From Blastopirellula marina (GTDB taxonomy: Bacteria; Planctomycetota; Phycisphaerae; Sedimentisphaerales; UBA12454), in NCBI GenBank assembly GCA_020721975.1, contig DYLR01000002.1, positions 1-41,661 of the forward strand: a stretch of DNA of 41,661 nt, written 5' to 3'. A program made the position numbers and the translations under genes. The notes under the pieces are model-generated. The model was not told where the DNA came from and did not search any database. It worked only from the letters and a program-made list of their open reading frames with translations. Shown here in pieces: positions 34,291 to 41,661 of this stretch; position 1 is the first letter of the stretch; each line of letters starts with the position of its first letter.

Positions 34291-35808
34291 TCACAGGTCG
34301 TGTCCGCAGTAGGAAAGATTGAAACTTTTATTGCACAGCGGAAAATCGGATATCTGCTGATTTCTCATCGCCACAGCCAGACCCATCCAGTTATGAAATG
34401 ACGGGTCGATGATTTTATAGCGGACAAATTGTCCTTCGGCATCGGTTACGGCAATATGACAGATTTCTCCGCGCCAGCCTTCAACCATTGCCGCTGCGAT
34501 TTTGTTCGGCGCTGCAGGCGGTATTTCGGTTTGTACAGGGCCGCTGGGCATTGTGTCAAGCTGGTTTTGAATAAATGCTGCGCTGTGCTGTATTTCCAGC
34601 CATCGAACATACGCGCGAGCAAAAACATCTGCCGTATCCCATGTAGCAACCGGTATCTGGTTGAATCGGTATATACCGCAGGCAAAATTATATCGGCAGT
34701 CCTGATTAAGTCCGCAGGCACGGGCTGCCGGACCTACAAGTCCCAGCTTTGCGGCAAGCTGCTTCGATAATTTGCCGGTATCGTCAAAACGGCTCAGTAC
34801 GGACGGAGTTGTCCAAAGGCAGTTGACGGCATTGGCTACATCTTTGACAGCGGCTGTCAGGCGTTTGCGCAGTTCGTCGATATGCCGTTTTTCTATGTCA
34901 AAATTTGTTCCGCCGGGGCGGACAAAATTTCGTCCGAAACGATTACCGCAAAGGACAGCCGTCATATTCAGGAAATCGCCTCGCAAACGTCCGCAAAACG
35001 ACGCTGTGGGCAGATAACCGATATCGCCGGCCATTGCTCCGAGGTCGCCGGTGTGGTTAGCCAGCCGCTCAAATTCGAGGGCAATTCCGCGCAGACAATG
35101 CGCCCTGGCCGGAGCAGAGCAATTGCTCAAAGCTTCAAGAAGATGGCAGTATGCCAGGGTATGTCCTGTTGTAGTGTCTCCGGCAGCGGTTTGAATATAA
35201 TGAATCAGCCTGTTATGAGGCCGGCCTGTTATCTGTCGTTCGATTCCGCGGTGCTGATAGCCTAATGATATTTCCAGATGCAGAACATTTTCACCGTTGC
35301 ACTGGAAGCGAAAATGTCCCGGCTCGATAATACCGGCGTGTACGGGTCCGACCGCAACTTCATGTATCTCGCTGCCTTCGATACGGAAAAAATCCGTAAC
35401 GCCCGGCTGAATCTGCGCGTCGCCGGAACTGTTCCATAAATTACGATGTGTCCAGGACTGATGAAAACGTATCGGCTTAAGCCACGGATGGCCGTCGGGG
35501 CGGATTCCGAATTGTTCGGCAATTTCACGTTCGAACCAGTGTGCCTGCGGACAATCCGGCGTCAATGAAGGATAATTTTCCCGTACAGCCGTCCCTGCCA
35601 GATGCAATATTCCCTGGTGGTCGTCCGCAAGAACAGCTATTAGTTTCACCGTGTCGTTATTCTGCGGCAGACCAAAAAGTGCGGCAATACGTTTGCCGTC
35701 ATTGACTTCATTTATGACGATATTCCTAAAATCCTCGACAGGCAAACACGGCAGTGCGTTCGCATCGGCTGTTCTGCAATTATAAAGGCTAAGCATTCGG
35801 CGGCTCAT
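34291..35808 (-). CDS. NuoCD/HyfG-like large subunit lacking the [NiFe] ligands
   Basis: 505 aa. The N-terminal NuoC-like domain has AHWFEREIAEQFGI. The C-terminal NuoD/hydrogenase-like domain has VGPVHAGIIEPGHFRF and LGYQHRGIERQ. The position of the first Ni-binding CxxC reads IQTAAGDTTTGHTLAY (no Cys). The C-terminal DPCxxC region reads KIIDPSFHNWMGLAVA (no Cys), ending FNLSYCGHDL. The protein therefore cannot hold a NiFe centre and resembles Ehr complexes or complex I. Its ATG overlaps the hyfF-like TAA (TAATG). Confidence 0.9.
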   Translation of the reverse strand: MSRRMLSLYNCRTADANALPCLPVEDFRNIVINEVNDGKRIAALFGLPQNNDTVKLIAVLADDHQGILHLAGTAVRENYPSLTPDCPQAHWFEREIAEQFGIRPDGHPWLKPIRFHQSWTHRNLWNSSGDAQIQPGVTDFFRIEGSEIHEVAVGPVHAGIIEPGHFRFQCNGENVLHLEISLGYQHRGIERQITGRPHNRLIHYIQTAAGDTTTGHTLAYCHLLEALSNCSAPARAHCLRGIALEFERLANHTGDLGAMAGDIGYLPTASFCGRLRGDFLNMTAVLCGNRFGRNFVRPGGTNFDIEKRHIDELRKRLTAAVKDVANAVNCLWTTPSVLSRFDDTGKLSKQLAAKLGLVGPAARACGLNQDCRYNFACGIYRFNQIPVATWDTADVFARAYVRWLEIQHSAAFIQNQLDTMPSGPVQTEIPPAAPNKIAAAMVEGWRGEICHIAVTDAEGQFVRYKIIDPSFHNWMGLAVAMRNQQISDFPLCNKSFNLSYCGHDL

Positions 35809-37276
35809 TAGCGGCCTCCCAGCAAACCGGCAATATGATGCAGCAGGCTGTTCAGACCCGGCGGTACATATACTCCCAGCATAAGAGTTGCCAGTATCAA
35901 CACCGCCGGCGGCACAATTGAAAAAATCCGCTCGCCGCCGGTGCGAACAGGCTTTATATTTCTGCCCTGCGCCATTCGCAGCGCAATGGCGGAGATACCG
36001 ATGAAAATAATTGCCAAAAGCACAAGATATGCCGACGCGACGGCATAATGTCCGCCGTCAATGCCTGCCTTGAGAATTAAAAATTCGCTCAGAAATATTC
36101 CAAACGGCGGAAAGCCTGTAATAGCCAGTATCCCTGCCGTCCATAACAGCCCGGATGCGGTATCGTCAAAAACAGCCCTCGTACATCGCCGGCAGTTTTG
36201 GTTTTATACGCGGCAAGAATATTCCCTGAAACCATAAACAAAGCCGCCTTGGTAAGAGAATGATTTACTGCGTACAGCATTGAGCCGAATACCGCCGCGC
36301 CGCCCAGCCCGACGCCGAGGGCGAGAATGCCGATATGCTCAACGCTCGAATATGCAAGCATACGTTTATAGTCCGCCTGACCAATCATAAACACTGCTGC
36401 AAATGTCATGGATACAAGCCCGAAAAGCGCCAGAAGGTCCCGTGCAAAGGCCGTATGTCCTGCGGCGGCGGTTACTTCAAATGCCCTGAGAATACCGACA
36501 AAGGCACAGTTGAGCAAAGCTCCCGAAAGAAGCGCCGACACAAGAGACGGCGCTTCGGAATGCGCGTCCGGCAGCCAGGTGTGCAAAGGAGCAAGACCCA
36601 TTTTTGTGCCGTAGCCCACCAGAAAAAATATAAAAGCCGCCCTGATCCACGGCGCCCATAGCCGTGAGGCTCCTGCGAGAAGGTCGCTGCGAACAAGCGG
36701 TATCGACTCTCCGTTATCAGCCGATGCGGCAATAGCAAGAAAAAAATTACCAAGAAGGGATACGGCAATGCCCACCGAACAGATTAAAAGATATTTCCAT
36801 GTCGCCTCAAGCGAACGGTGATGACGGTGAAAATAAATCAGCGGCGCAGTTACCAGCGTCGTCGCTTCCATTGCCACCCATAACATACCAAAGTTTTGAC
36901 TGGTAATGACAACCGTCATTGTTGTAAGGAACATAAGCAGACAGCCGGTAAAAGCGGCCTCGGGAGCATTGACAAAAAAAAGACCTTCTTCGGCATTATC
37001 ATTTTGGCTGTGCCGCTCGGCGCCAAGATAGGCTGTTGCGTACAGCGAAGCCGCAAGAAACAAAACGTCTGTGATGGTCAAAAACAATTGTGCGAGAGGA
37101 TCGACTGCGAACCAGCCGCCGAGTATCGGCGAGGGCGTATGAATCCAGCATGTCGCAGTAATTGCCGTATGGCAGACAGCAGCGGACACCAGAAGGGTGC
37201 GCCTTGGACCGTCGATTCGTATGAGCAAACTCATCAAAGCGGCGGCAAACGGTATAAATAATAATGCCCATATCAT
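35808..37276 (-). pseudogene. HyfF-like antiporter subunit, frameshifted
   Basis: MrpD/NuoN-like proton-translocating subunit. The first ORF (37276-36089) has the conserved Glu helix WVAMEATTLV and GTKMGLAPLHTWLPDAHSEA with the key Lys and His. After LTIPHPG it goes out of frame. In the alternate frame LLWTAGILAITGFPPFGIFL continues without stops through LILKAGIDGG into the second ORF (36023-35808) ending LLHHIAGLLGGR. One nucleotide is missing near 36148. The restored protein would be about 490 aa. Confidence 0.82.
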
Positions 37277-37279
37277 CGT

Positions 37280-37912
37280 TTAGTTCCTCAATATGCTAAG
37301 CTGGTCGGTATCTATATGGTCAAATTGTCGGCTGATATGGAAGATTGCTATACCCATTACGAATACTCCCACAAATACATCGAGCAAAATACCCAGTTCA
37401 ATCAGCAGCGGCTGCTGGTTTGCGATTGCCATACCAAAGGCGTAAATGCCGTTTTCAAGCACCAGATACCCTAATACCTGCGTCAGTGCCTTTTTGCGGC
37501 TGATAATAATATACAGCCCTACAATCAGCGTGAACAACGCCACAGGAATAAGCATTGGAGAATGAACACTGAACGGCATAGGCAGGCGCGTGCTTATCCA
37601 GTATGAAAACCCAAGTGCAACCGGTCCTGTCAGCAGTGACAGACCATATCCGACATAAGGTTCATCTTCACGCCAGACATTTAGCTGCCGCAGTGTTCGC
37701 CAAAGCATATAGGGAAATACGATGCCTTTTAAGGTTACACTCAGTACGGTAAATATAAGCAGTTGCGGCTCGAAACTGTGAATAAGCAGAGGCAACACAC
37801 CGAGAGCCACACCCTGCGCAGCCACGACACGAATACATACGCGCAGTCTGCTGCTTCCCAAAACAACCATGTTCGTAAGTATCAGCAGCACCATTATAAT
37901 ATCTGTCCGCAC
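37280..37912 (-). CDS. HyfE-like membrane subunit
   Basis: 210 aa, with about six or seven hydrophobic segments. The C-terminal half has VLGYLVLENGIYAFGMAIAN and LLDVFVGVFVMGIAIFHISR, the NuoK-like part typical of HyfE. It starts 3 bp after the hyfC-like stop and ends 3 bp before the hyfF-like start. It is part of the membrane arm of the complex, with no redox cofactors. Confidence 0.88.
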   Translation of the reverse strand: MRTDIIMVLLILTNMVVLGSSRLRVCIRVVAAQGVALGVLPLLIHSFEPQLLIFTVLSVTLKGIVFPYMLWRTLRQLNVWREDEPYVGYGLSLLTGPVALGFSYWISTRLPMPFSVHSPMLIPVALFTLIVGLYIIISRKKALTQVLGYLVLENGIYAFGMAIANQQPLLIELGILLDVFVGVFVMGIAIFHISRQFDHIDTDQLSILRN

Positions 37913-37915
37913 AGC

Positions 37916-38842
37916 TTAATTCCTTAATGCAAAAACAAGCGACAATATCGCAAGTGAGATAGATGTAAAGAGCAGATTCGGCACATTTAGCAGTCGCAGC
38001 CGTGCCATACACGATTCAATAATGCCTGTAAAAACTGCTACGGCAAACACAGCTGCGACAGTAGCAGGTATTGAAAACCACTGCGGCATTTGGTTAATTG
38101 GCAAAAGCACTCCCACGAATATCGCGGCAAATAGCCACAGCTTCAGCGCAGCGCCATAAAGAATAAAAGCTAAATCTGGCCCGCTGTTATCGAGCACCAT
38201 TACCTCGTGTATCATTGTCAATTCGAGGTGGGTATTCGGGTCGTCTATGGGAATGCGTGCGTTCTCTGTAAGAAGGACGATAAGCATCGCCGCCGCGGCC
38301 AGCAGCAATGTCGCGCAATTATTTACCCACATCTGCGGCGTAACAGCGGCAAAAATTCCGGAAAACGAAATATTTGATGTCTGCCGTGCCATTGCTGCAA
38401 ATACTATAAATAACGCTGGTTCTGCCAATGCCGAAAAATGCACTTCACGGCTTGCGCCCATTCCCTCGAAACTTGAGCCGGTATCCAGCGCACCGATAAC
38501 AATAAAAAACCTCATTAGACCCAGTAAATAAGCCGCGAAAATTATATCGCCGTTAAAGCTGAACAGACTGCGCCTGCCGCCGACCGGCACGATAAATACT
38601 GCCAATATAATTGCCGTAAGACAGATTACCGGAGCTGTCCTGAATACCCATGATGTTGTCGTGCTGTAAACTGCGCCTTTGTGAAGCAGCCGCCAAAGGT
38701 CATAATACGGCTGTAACAGCGGCTGGCCGCGCCTGCCGGCAAAAAACGCCTTCACTCGATTGATTACACCCAACAGCATTGGCGCAAGCAGTATTGCGGA
38801 AGCGGGCTGAATTATCATTGCAGCAAGGTTTGTCATTGTCAT
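37916..38842 (-). CDS. HyfC/NuoH-like membrane subunit
   Basis: About 308 aa, with eight or so membrane spans. Family motifs are GRRGQPLLQPYYDLWRLLHK, LTENARIPIDDPNTHLELTM and IHEVMVLDNSGPD, the charged loop facing the quinone-site-equivalent cavity. It is the anchor between membrane arm and peripheral arm. I place the start at ATG 38842, overlapping the hyfB-like TGA (TGATG); the longer ORF-track start lies inside hyfB. Confidence 0.9.
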   Translation of the reverse strand: MTMTNLAAMIIQPASAILLAPMLLGVINRVKAFFAGRRGQPLLQPYYDLWRLLHKGAVYSTTTSWVFRTAPVICLTAIILAVFIVPVGGRRSLFSFNGDIIFAAYLLGLMRFFIVIGALDTGSSFEGMGASREVHFSALAEPALFIVFAAMARQTSNISFSGIFAAVTPQMWVNNCATLLLAAAAMLIVLLTENARIPIDDPNTHLELTMIHEVMVLDNSGPDLAFILYGAALKLWLFAAIFVGVLLPINQMPQWFSIPATVAAVFAVAVFTGIIESCMARLRLLNVPNLLFTSISLAILSLVFALRN

Positions 38843-40821
38843 CAGAGTTTCCACACCAAAAGAATTATCAGCGTAATTGCAATATAGAGTATATAAATCT
38901 GCACCACGCCGTACTGCACCCATCGCATTTTGCTCATCGCCAGGTCAACCCACCGGAATATGGGGCGGTATAAATATTCGCTGCTTACATCGGGCGTATG
39001 CGATTCAAACCGCGCCTGCTGCGGAAACAGCTCTGTTATTTTTACAGCCTTGCTGCGGTTGTGCAGCACGCTCTTAAACATATCCACTATCGGCTGGGCA
39101 AAAGATGAGCCTGTGTACTGCATCCGGACGCTCGGTGCGGCGTAGCCGCAGTCCCACGTCGGACTTTTTCCAACAGTCTTACCGACAAGAAGCATCTTTC
39201 TCAAAAATACTATGACTGCGATAAATATAAACAAACACGCAACGCTAATCACAACCTTTGACATAATCGCCGCAACTGTTTCAAGCTGAACCGTAACTGC
39301 ATTCGCTTCGAATCCGTTTAGCTGAATAACCGCGTTTTTAGTCGCCATAACAGCCGCGGGAGCTCCGAGGCCGATTACAAAACAGCATATTGCCAATATC
39401 GCCATTGTTATGCACATCGACGCAGGCGATTCATGCAGATTCTTTGCGCATTCGGAACGAGGCTCGCCGAGAAATACGATTCCAAATACTTTGGTGAAAC
39501 AGGCTGCCGCAAGCGCGCCGATTATCGCCAAAGCACTGATTACCGCTGTAGCCGGCACCAGCGATGCAATACCGCCAAGCACGCACGCTTCAAAGGAACC
39601 TATATATATAAGGAATTCACTGACAAACCCGTTAAGCGGCGGAAGTCCGCATATTGCTATCGCACCTATAAGAAACGCTCCGGCTGTAAACGGCATACAC
39701 TTACCGATTCCGCCAAGTTTATCTATTTCTCGTGTACCGGCGGCATGAATAACCGAGCCTGCTCCGAGAAACAGCAGACCTTTAAAAATCGCATGGTTGA
39801 CAACGTGCAGCATCGCTCCGGCAAAACCCGCAACAGCTACTGTGGTAGAATTCATCGCCGTACCCAGTACGCCTATGCCTATCCCCATCACTATGATGCC
39901 TATGTTTTCGACACTGTGGTATGCCAGTAAACGCTTTATATCGTGTTGTGCAATGGCCATCAGAACGCCGAGGATTCCCGAAACCACTCCGATTCCGATT
40001 AGCAGATATCCCCACCAGAGTGCACCCTGCGGTAAAATAAAAAGCGTACGAATAATGCCGTAAATGCCCATCTTTATCATTACGCCCGACATCACCGCTG
40101 AAACATGGCTCGGCGCCGCAGGGTGCGCTTCAGGCAGCCATACATGCAGGGGCATAATACCGGCCTTTGTTCCAAATCCAACCAGGGCCAGCAGGAACAA
40201 TACCGATGCTGTTGCCGGAGCGGCGGTTTTGAGCATACTCGAACTGTCGAAATCCAATGAGCCGCTGTATTTGTACAGTACGATGAAAAATGCCAGGAGA
40301 AAAGCTGTGCCGATATGGGTAGCGACAAGATAAATCCAGCCGGCTTGCCGAACAGATTCATGCTCATCATCGAAGGTTACAAGAAAATACGAAGCTAAAG
40401 ACATAACTTCCTATGCCGCAAGAAATAATATGCTGTTGCGAGCCATTACGACCATTGCCATGCTGGCGGCAAGCAGATTGAAAAAGAATGTCGGTATGCC
40501 CAGCCGCCGCTCTTTATACGAAAGCATATATCCGCAGCCGTAAACCGCAGCCGCAGAACATAACAGCAAAACCAGTATCAAAAACAACGCCGAAAGACCG
40601 TCAAGTTCAATATAAAACGAACCATACGGCACCTGCCAGGGGATTTTTAATGAAATCGTATTACCGGTGAGCAGCACATTTAAGGCTGGAATAATCCCCG
40701 CCACAGAACCAAGTATAAGACCGGCACAACCAAATCGCAGACTTACTTTTGCCCCTCTGATAAACAGACAAACCATACCGCTTAATATAATAAGGCAAAT
40801 ACCGGACAATATGATTGGCAT
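38842..40821 (-). pseudogene. HyfB-like antiporter subunit with in-frame amber stop
   Basis: NuoL/MrpA-like subunit of about 659 codons. The first 136 codons end ARNSILFLAA, then TAG at 40413-40411, then EVMSLASYFLVTFDDE in the same frame. Homologues have Trp in this position (AWEVMSLSSYFL), so a single TGG to TAG change explains the break. The rest is normal: GTKAGIMPLHVWLPEAHPAA, HSVENIGIIVMGIG, LCGLPPLNGF-like CGLPPLNGFVSEF, and a C-terminal ISTWDCGY-like PTWDCGYAAPSVRMQY. Its ATG overlaps the regulator stop. Confidence 0.85.
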
Positions 40822-41537
40822 TATCTCTGCTCCTGATGGTTTGCTGACGCCAATCTTATGCTGTCCAGCTCTTTTTCAAGACGGGTCAAATGAGCGAAAA
40901 TGTTTTCCCGTGTATCCTGGTTTTTGATGGCATTTCTTAAGAGCGAATCCTGTAAAACAAAACTCAGCTGAGACAGCAGATGGAGGTGTACTCTGACTGT
41001 CGGACTGATAATGGTAAACAGGCAATATACAGGTTTGCCGTCAATGGCCTTAAAATCAACAGGTTTTTCCAGAAAACACAGCGATATCATCGGCTGCGGC
41101 ACATGCAATACGATTGGATTGCGGACATGTGGAATGGCAATGCCGTCGCCGATTCCGGTAGAGGCAATTTCCTCGCGGGCAAGCAATACGTCAAGCAAAA
41201 ACTTCCTGTCAACCTCCGATGGAAGCTGTATAATATCAACTACCGACTGCAGAGCTGAAGTTTTGTCGCTGCCGCTTATGCGGTAATGAATTCCGCCGGC
41301 TTTGACAGCCTCGCAAAGCCCCCAAAGCCGGGTGTTTTCGGACTGGGGTTCTCTGAAAAGTTCTGCCGATACATTATTTATACGGTTGGCCATAGCCCAT
41401 TCGAGCAGTTCCGTCCGGTTGAAACGGTACTGACCGTTGACACGATAACACGGAAGGGACTGCTGGGTAAGCCAGCGATATACCGTCTTTTCACTAACCG
41501 CAAATAATTTGGCGACATCTCGCACTGTCAATTGCAT
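40821..41537 (-). CDS. HTH (excisionase/MerR-like) - PTS EIIA-type fusion regulator
   Basis: 238 aa. Residues 1-55 form an excisionase-type HTH (TVRDVAKLFAVSEKTVYRWL ... YRFNRTELLEW). Residues about 85-225 are a PTS EIIA (fructose/Ntr, type 2) domain with the phosphorylatable His in GIGDGIAIPHVRNP. It is the first gene of the hyf/Ehr-like operon and its stop overlaps the hyfB start. Phosphorylation-dependent control of the operon is an inference from domain content and position. AGGA precedes the ATG. Confidence 0.87.
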   Translation of the reverse strand: MQLTVRDVAKLFAVSEKTVYRWLTQQSLPCYRVNGQYRFNRTELLEWAMANRINNVSAELFREPQSENTRLWGLCEAVKAGGIHYRISGSDKTSALQSVVDIIQLPSEVDRKFLLDVLLAREEIASTGIGDGIAIPHVRNPIVLHVPQPMISLCFLEKPVDFKAIDGKPVYCLFTIISPTVRVHLHLLSQLSFVLQDSLLRNAIKNQDTRENIFAHLTRLEKELDSIRLASANHQEQR

Positions 41538-41548
41538 AAAAATCCTGC

Positions 41549-41585
41549 TGTCTGGACATTTGCGGACATATTAATATGCTTGTCC
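41549..41585. promoter_or_regulatory. candidate operator boxes (GGACA/TGTCC)
   Basis: TGTCTGGACA (41549-41558), a second GGACAT exactly 10 bp further (41564), and an inverted TGTCC (41581-41585) surround the perfect 12-bp palindrome CATATTAATATG. They overlap the -10 and spacer of the operon promoter, which suggests repression or autoregulation, possibly by the adjacent HTH-EIIA protein. Confidence 0.5.
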
Positions 41586-41596
41586 ATAACTGTCAA
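41568..41596 (-). promoter_or_regulatory. sigma70-type promoter of the hyf/Ehr-like operon
   Basis: Perfect -35 TTGACA (41596-41591), 17-nt spacer, -10 TAATAT (41573-41568) on the minus strand, about 30 nt before the regulator ATG. Confidence 0.75.
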
Positions 41597-41661
41597 TAAA
41601 AATTTGATTTTGCCGCCTCCAGCGAAATGTTCGGCAAGGTTCACGAAGTTCCTCAAAGCGA

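Noticed and set aside
40411-40413. Genetic-code reassignment of TAG
   Set aside because: A single site at a Trp position, and other genes or relics end normally; a point change or sequencing error is simpler.
33531-41537. Functional formate hydrogenlyase or NiFe hydrogenase operon
   Set aside because: The large subunit lacks all Ni ligands, no formate dehydrogenase or maturation genes are present, and hyfB and hyfF are interrupted.

Overview
The window looks like a chromosomal segment of an anaerobic planctomycete, most likely class Phycisphaerae (Sedimentisphaerales-like). This is inferred from a secreted protein with a C-terminal planctomycetal dockerin-like tail, a bacterial topoisomerase VI A subunit, a K+-type membrane pyrophosphatase, moderate GC, and abundant short interspersed repeats built on AAATCCGAA / AAATCTAAA and AGAATTCAGAACTC units. 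Most genes lie on the minus strand.

Layout. 1-3.6 kb: alr, a YjbQ-family gene, a YhcH-family gene and an AlaC-like aminotransferase. 3.7-7.2 kb: a decayed accessory patch around tRNA-Lys(CUU), with a truncated integrase abutting a truncated HTH gene, a gene broken by a stop and a frameshift, one intact PD-(D/E)XK-like ORF, and a gene with an internal deletion. 7.2-12.6 kb: recJ, a repeat-rich spacer, lysA, the PLP-homeostasis gene yggS, and top6A without an adjacent top6B. 13-16.4 kb: argS (carrying an in-frame repeat insertion), a small-protein/nucleotidyltransferase pair, a second YjbQ gene, and a DUF4258/DUF2283 pair. 16.6-20.3 kb: rsfS, a hicAB-like module with a clear promoter, and hppA. 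20.6-28.4 kb: a radical SAM gene (+), proA, a two-domain PTPS, folE, pepA, a small zinc-ribbon protein, and prfB with its programmed frameshift. 28.7-31.7 kb (+): aldo/keto reductase, purB, pyrE. 31.7-33.1 kb: the dockerin-tailed secreted protein.

33.5-41.5 kb is a tightly coupled minus-strand operon for a complex-I-like / group-4-hydrogenase-like membrane complex (hyfB-C-E-F-G-I order). It is led by a HTH-EIIA fusion regulator gene whose consensus sigma70 promoter overlaps repeated GGACA/TGTCC boxes. The large subunit lacks every Ni-binding cysteine, so it resembles the energy-converting hydrogenase-related (Ehr) complexes rather than a true hydrogenase. Both antiporter-like subunits are broken here: HyfB by an amber codon at a conserved Trp, HyfF by a 1-nt frameshift. 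Between this operon and the dockerin gene lies a roughly 215-nt candidate noncoding RNA with its own consensus promoter and a perfect-stem intrinsic terminator. I could not match it to a known RNA family.

All calls come from reading the sequence. No database search or folding program was run.
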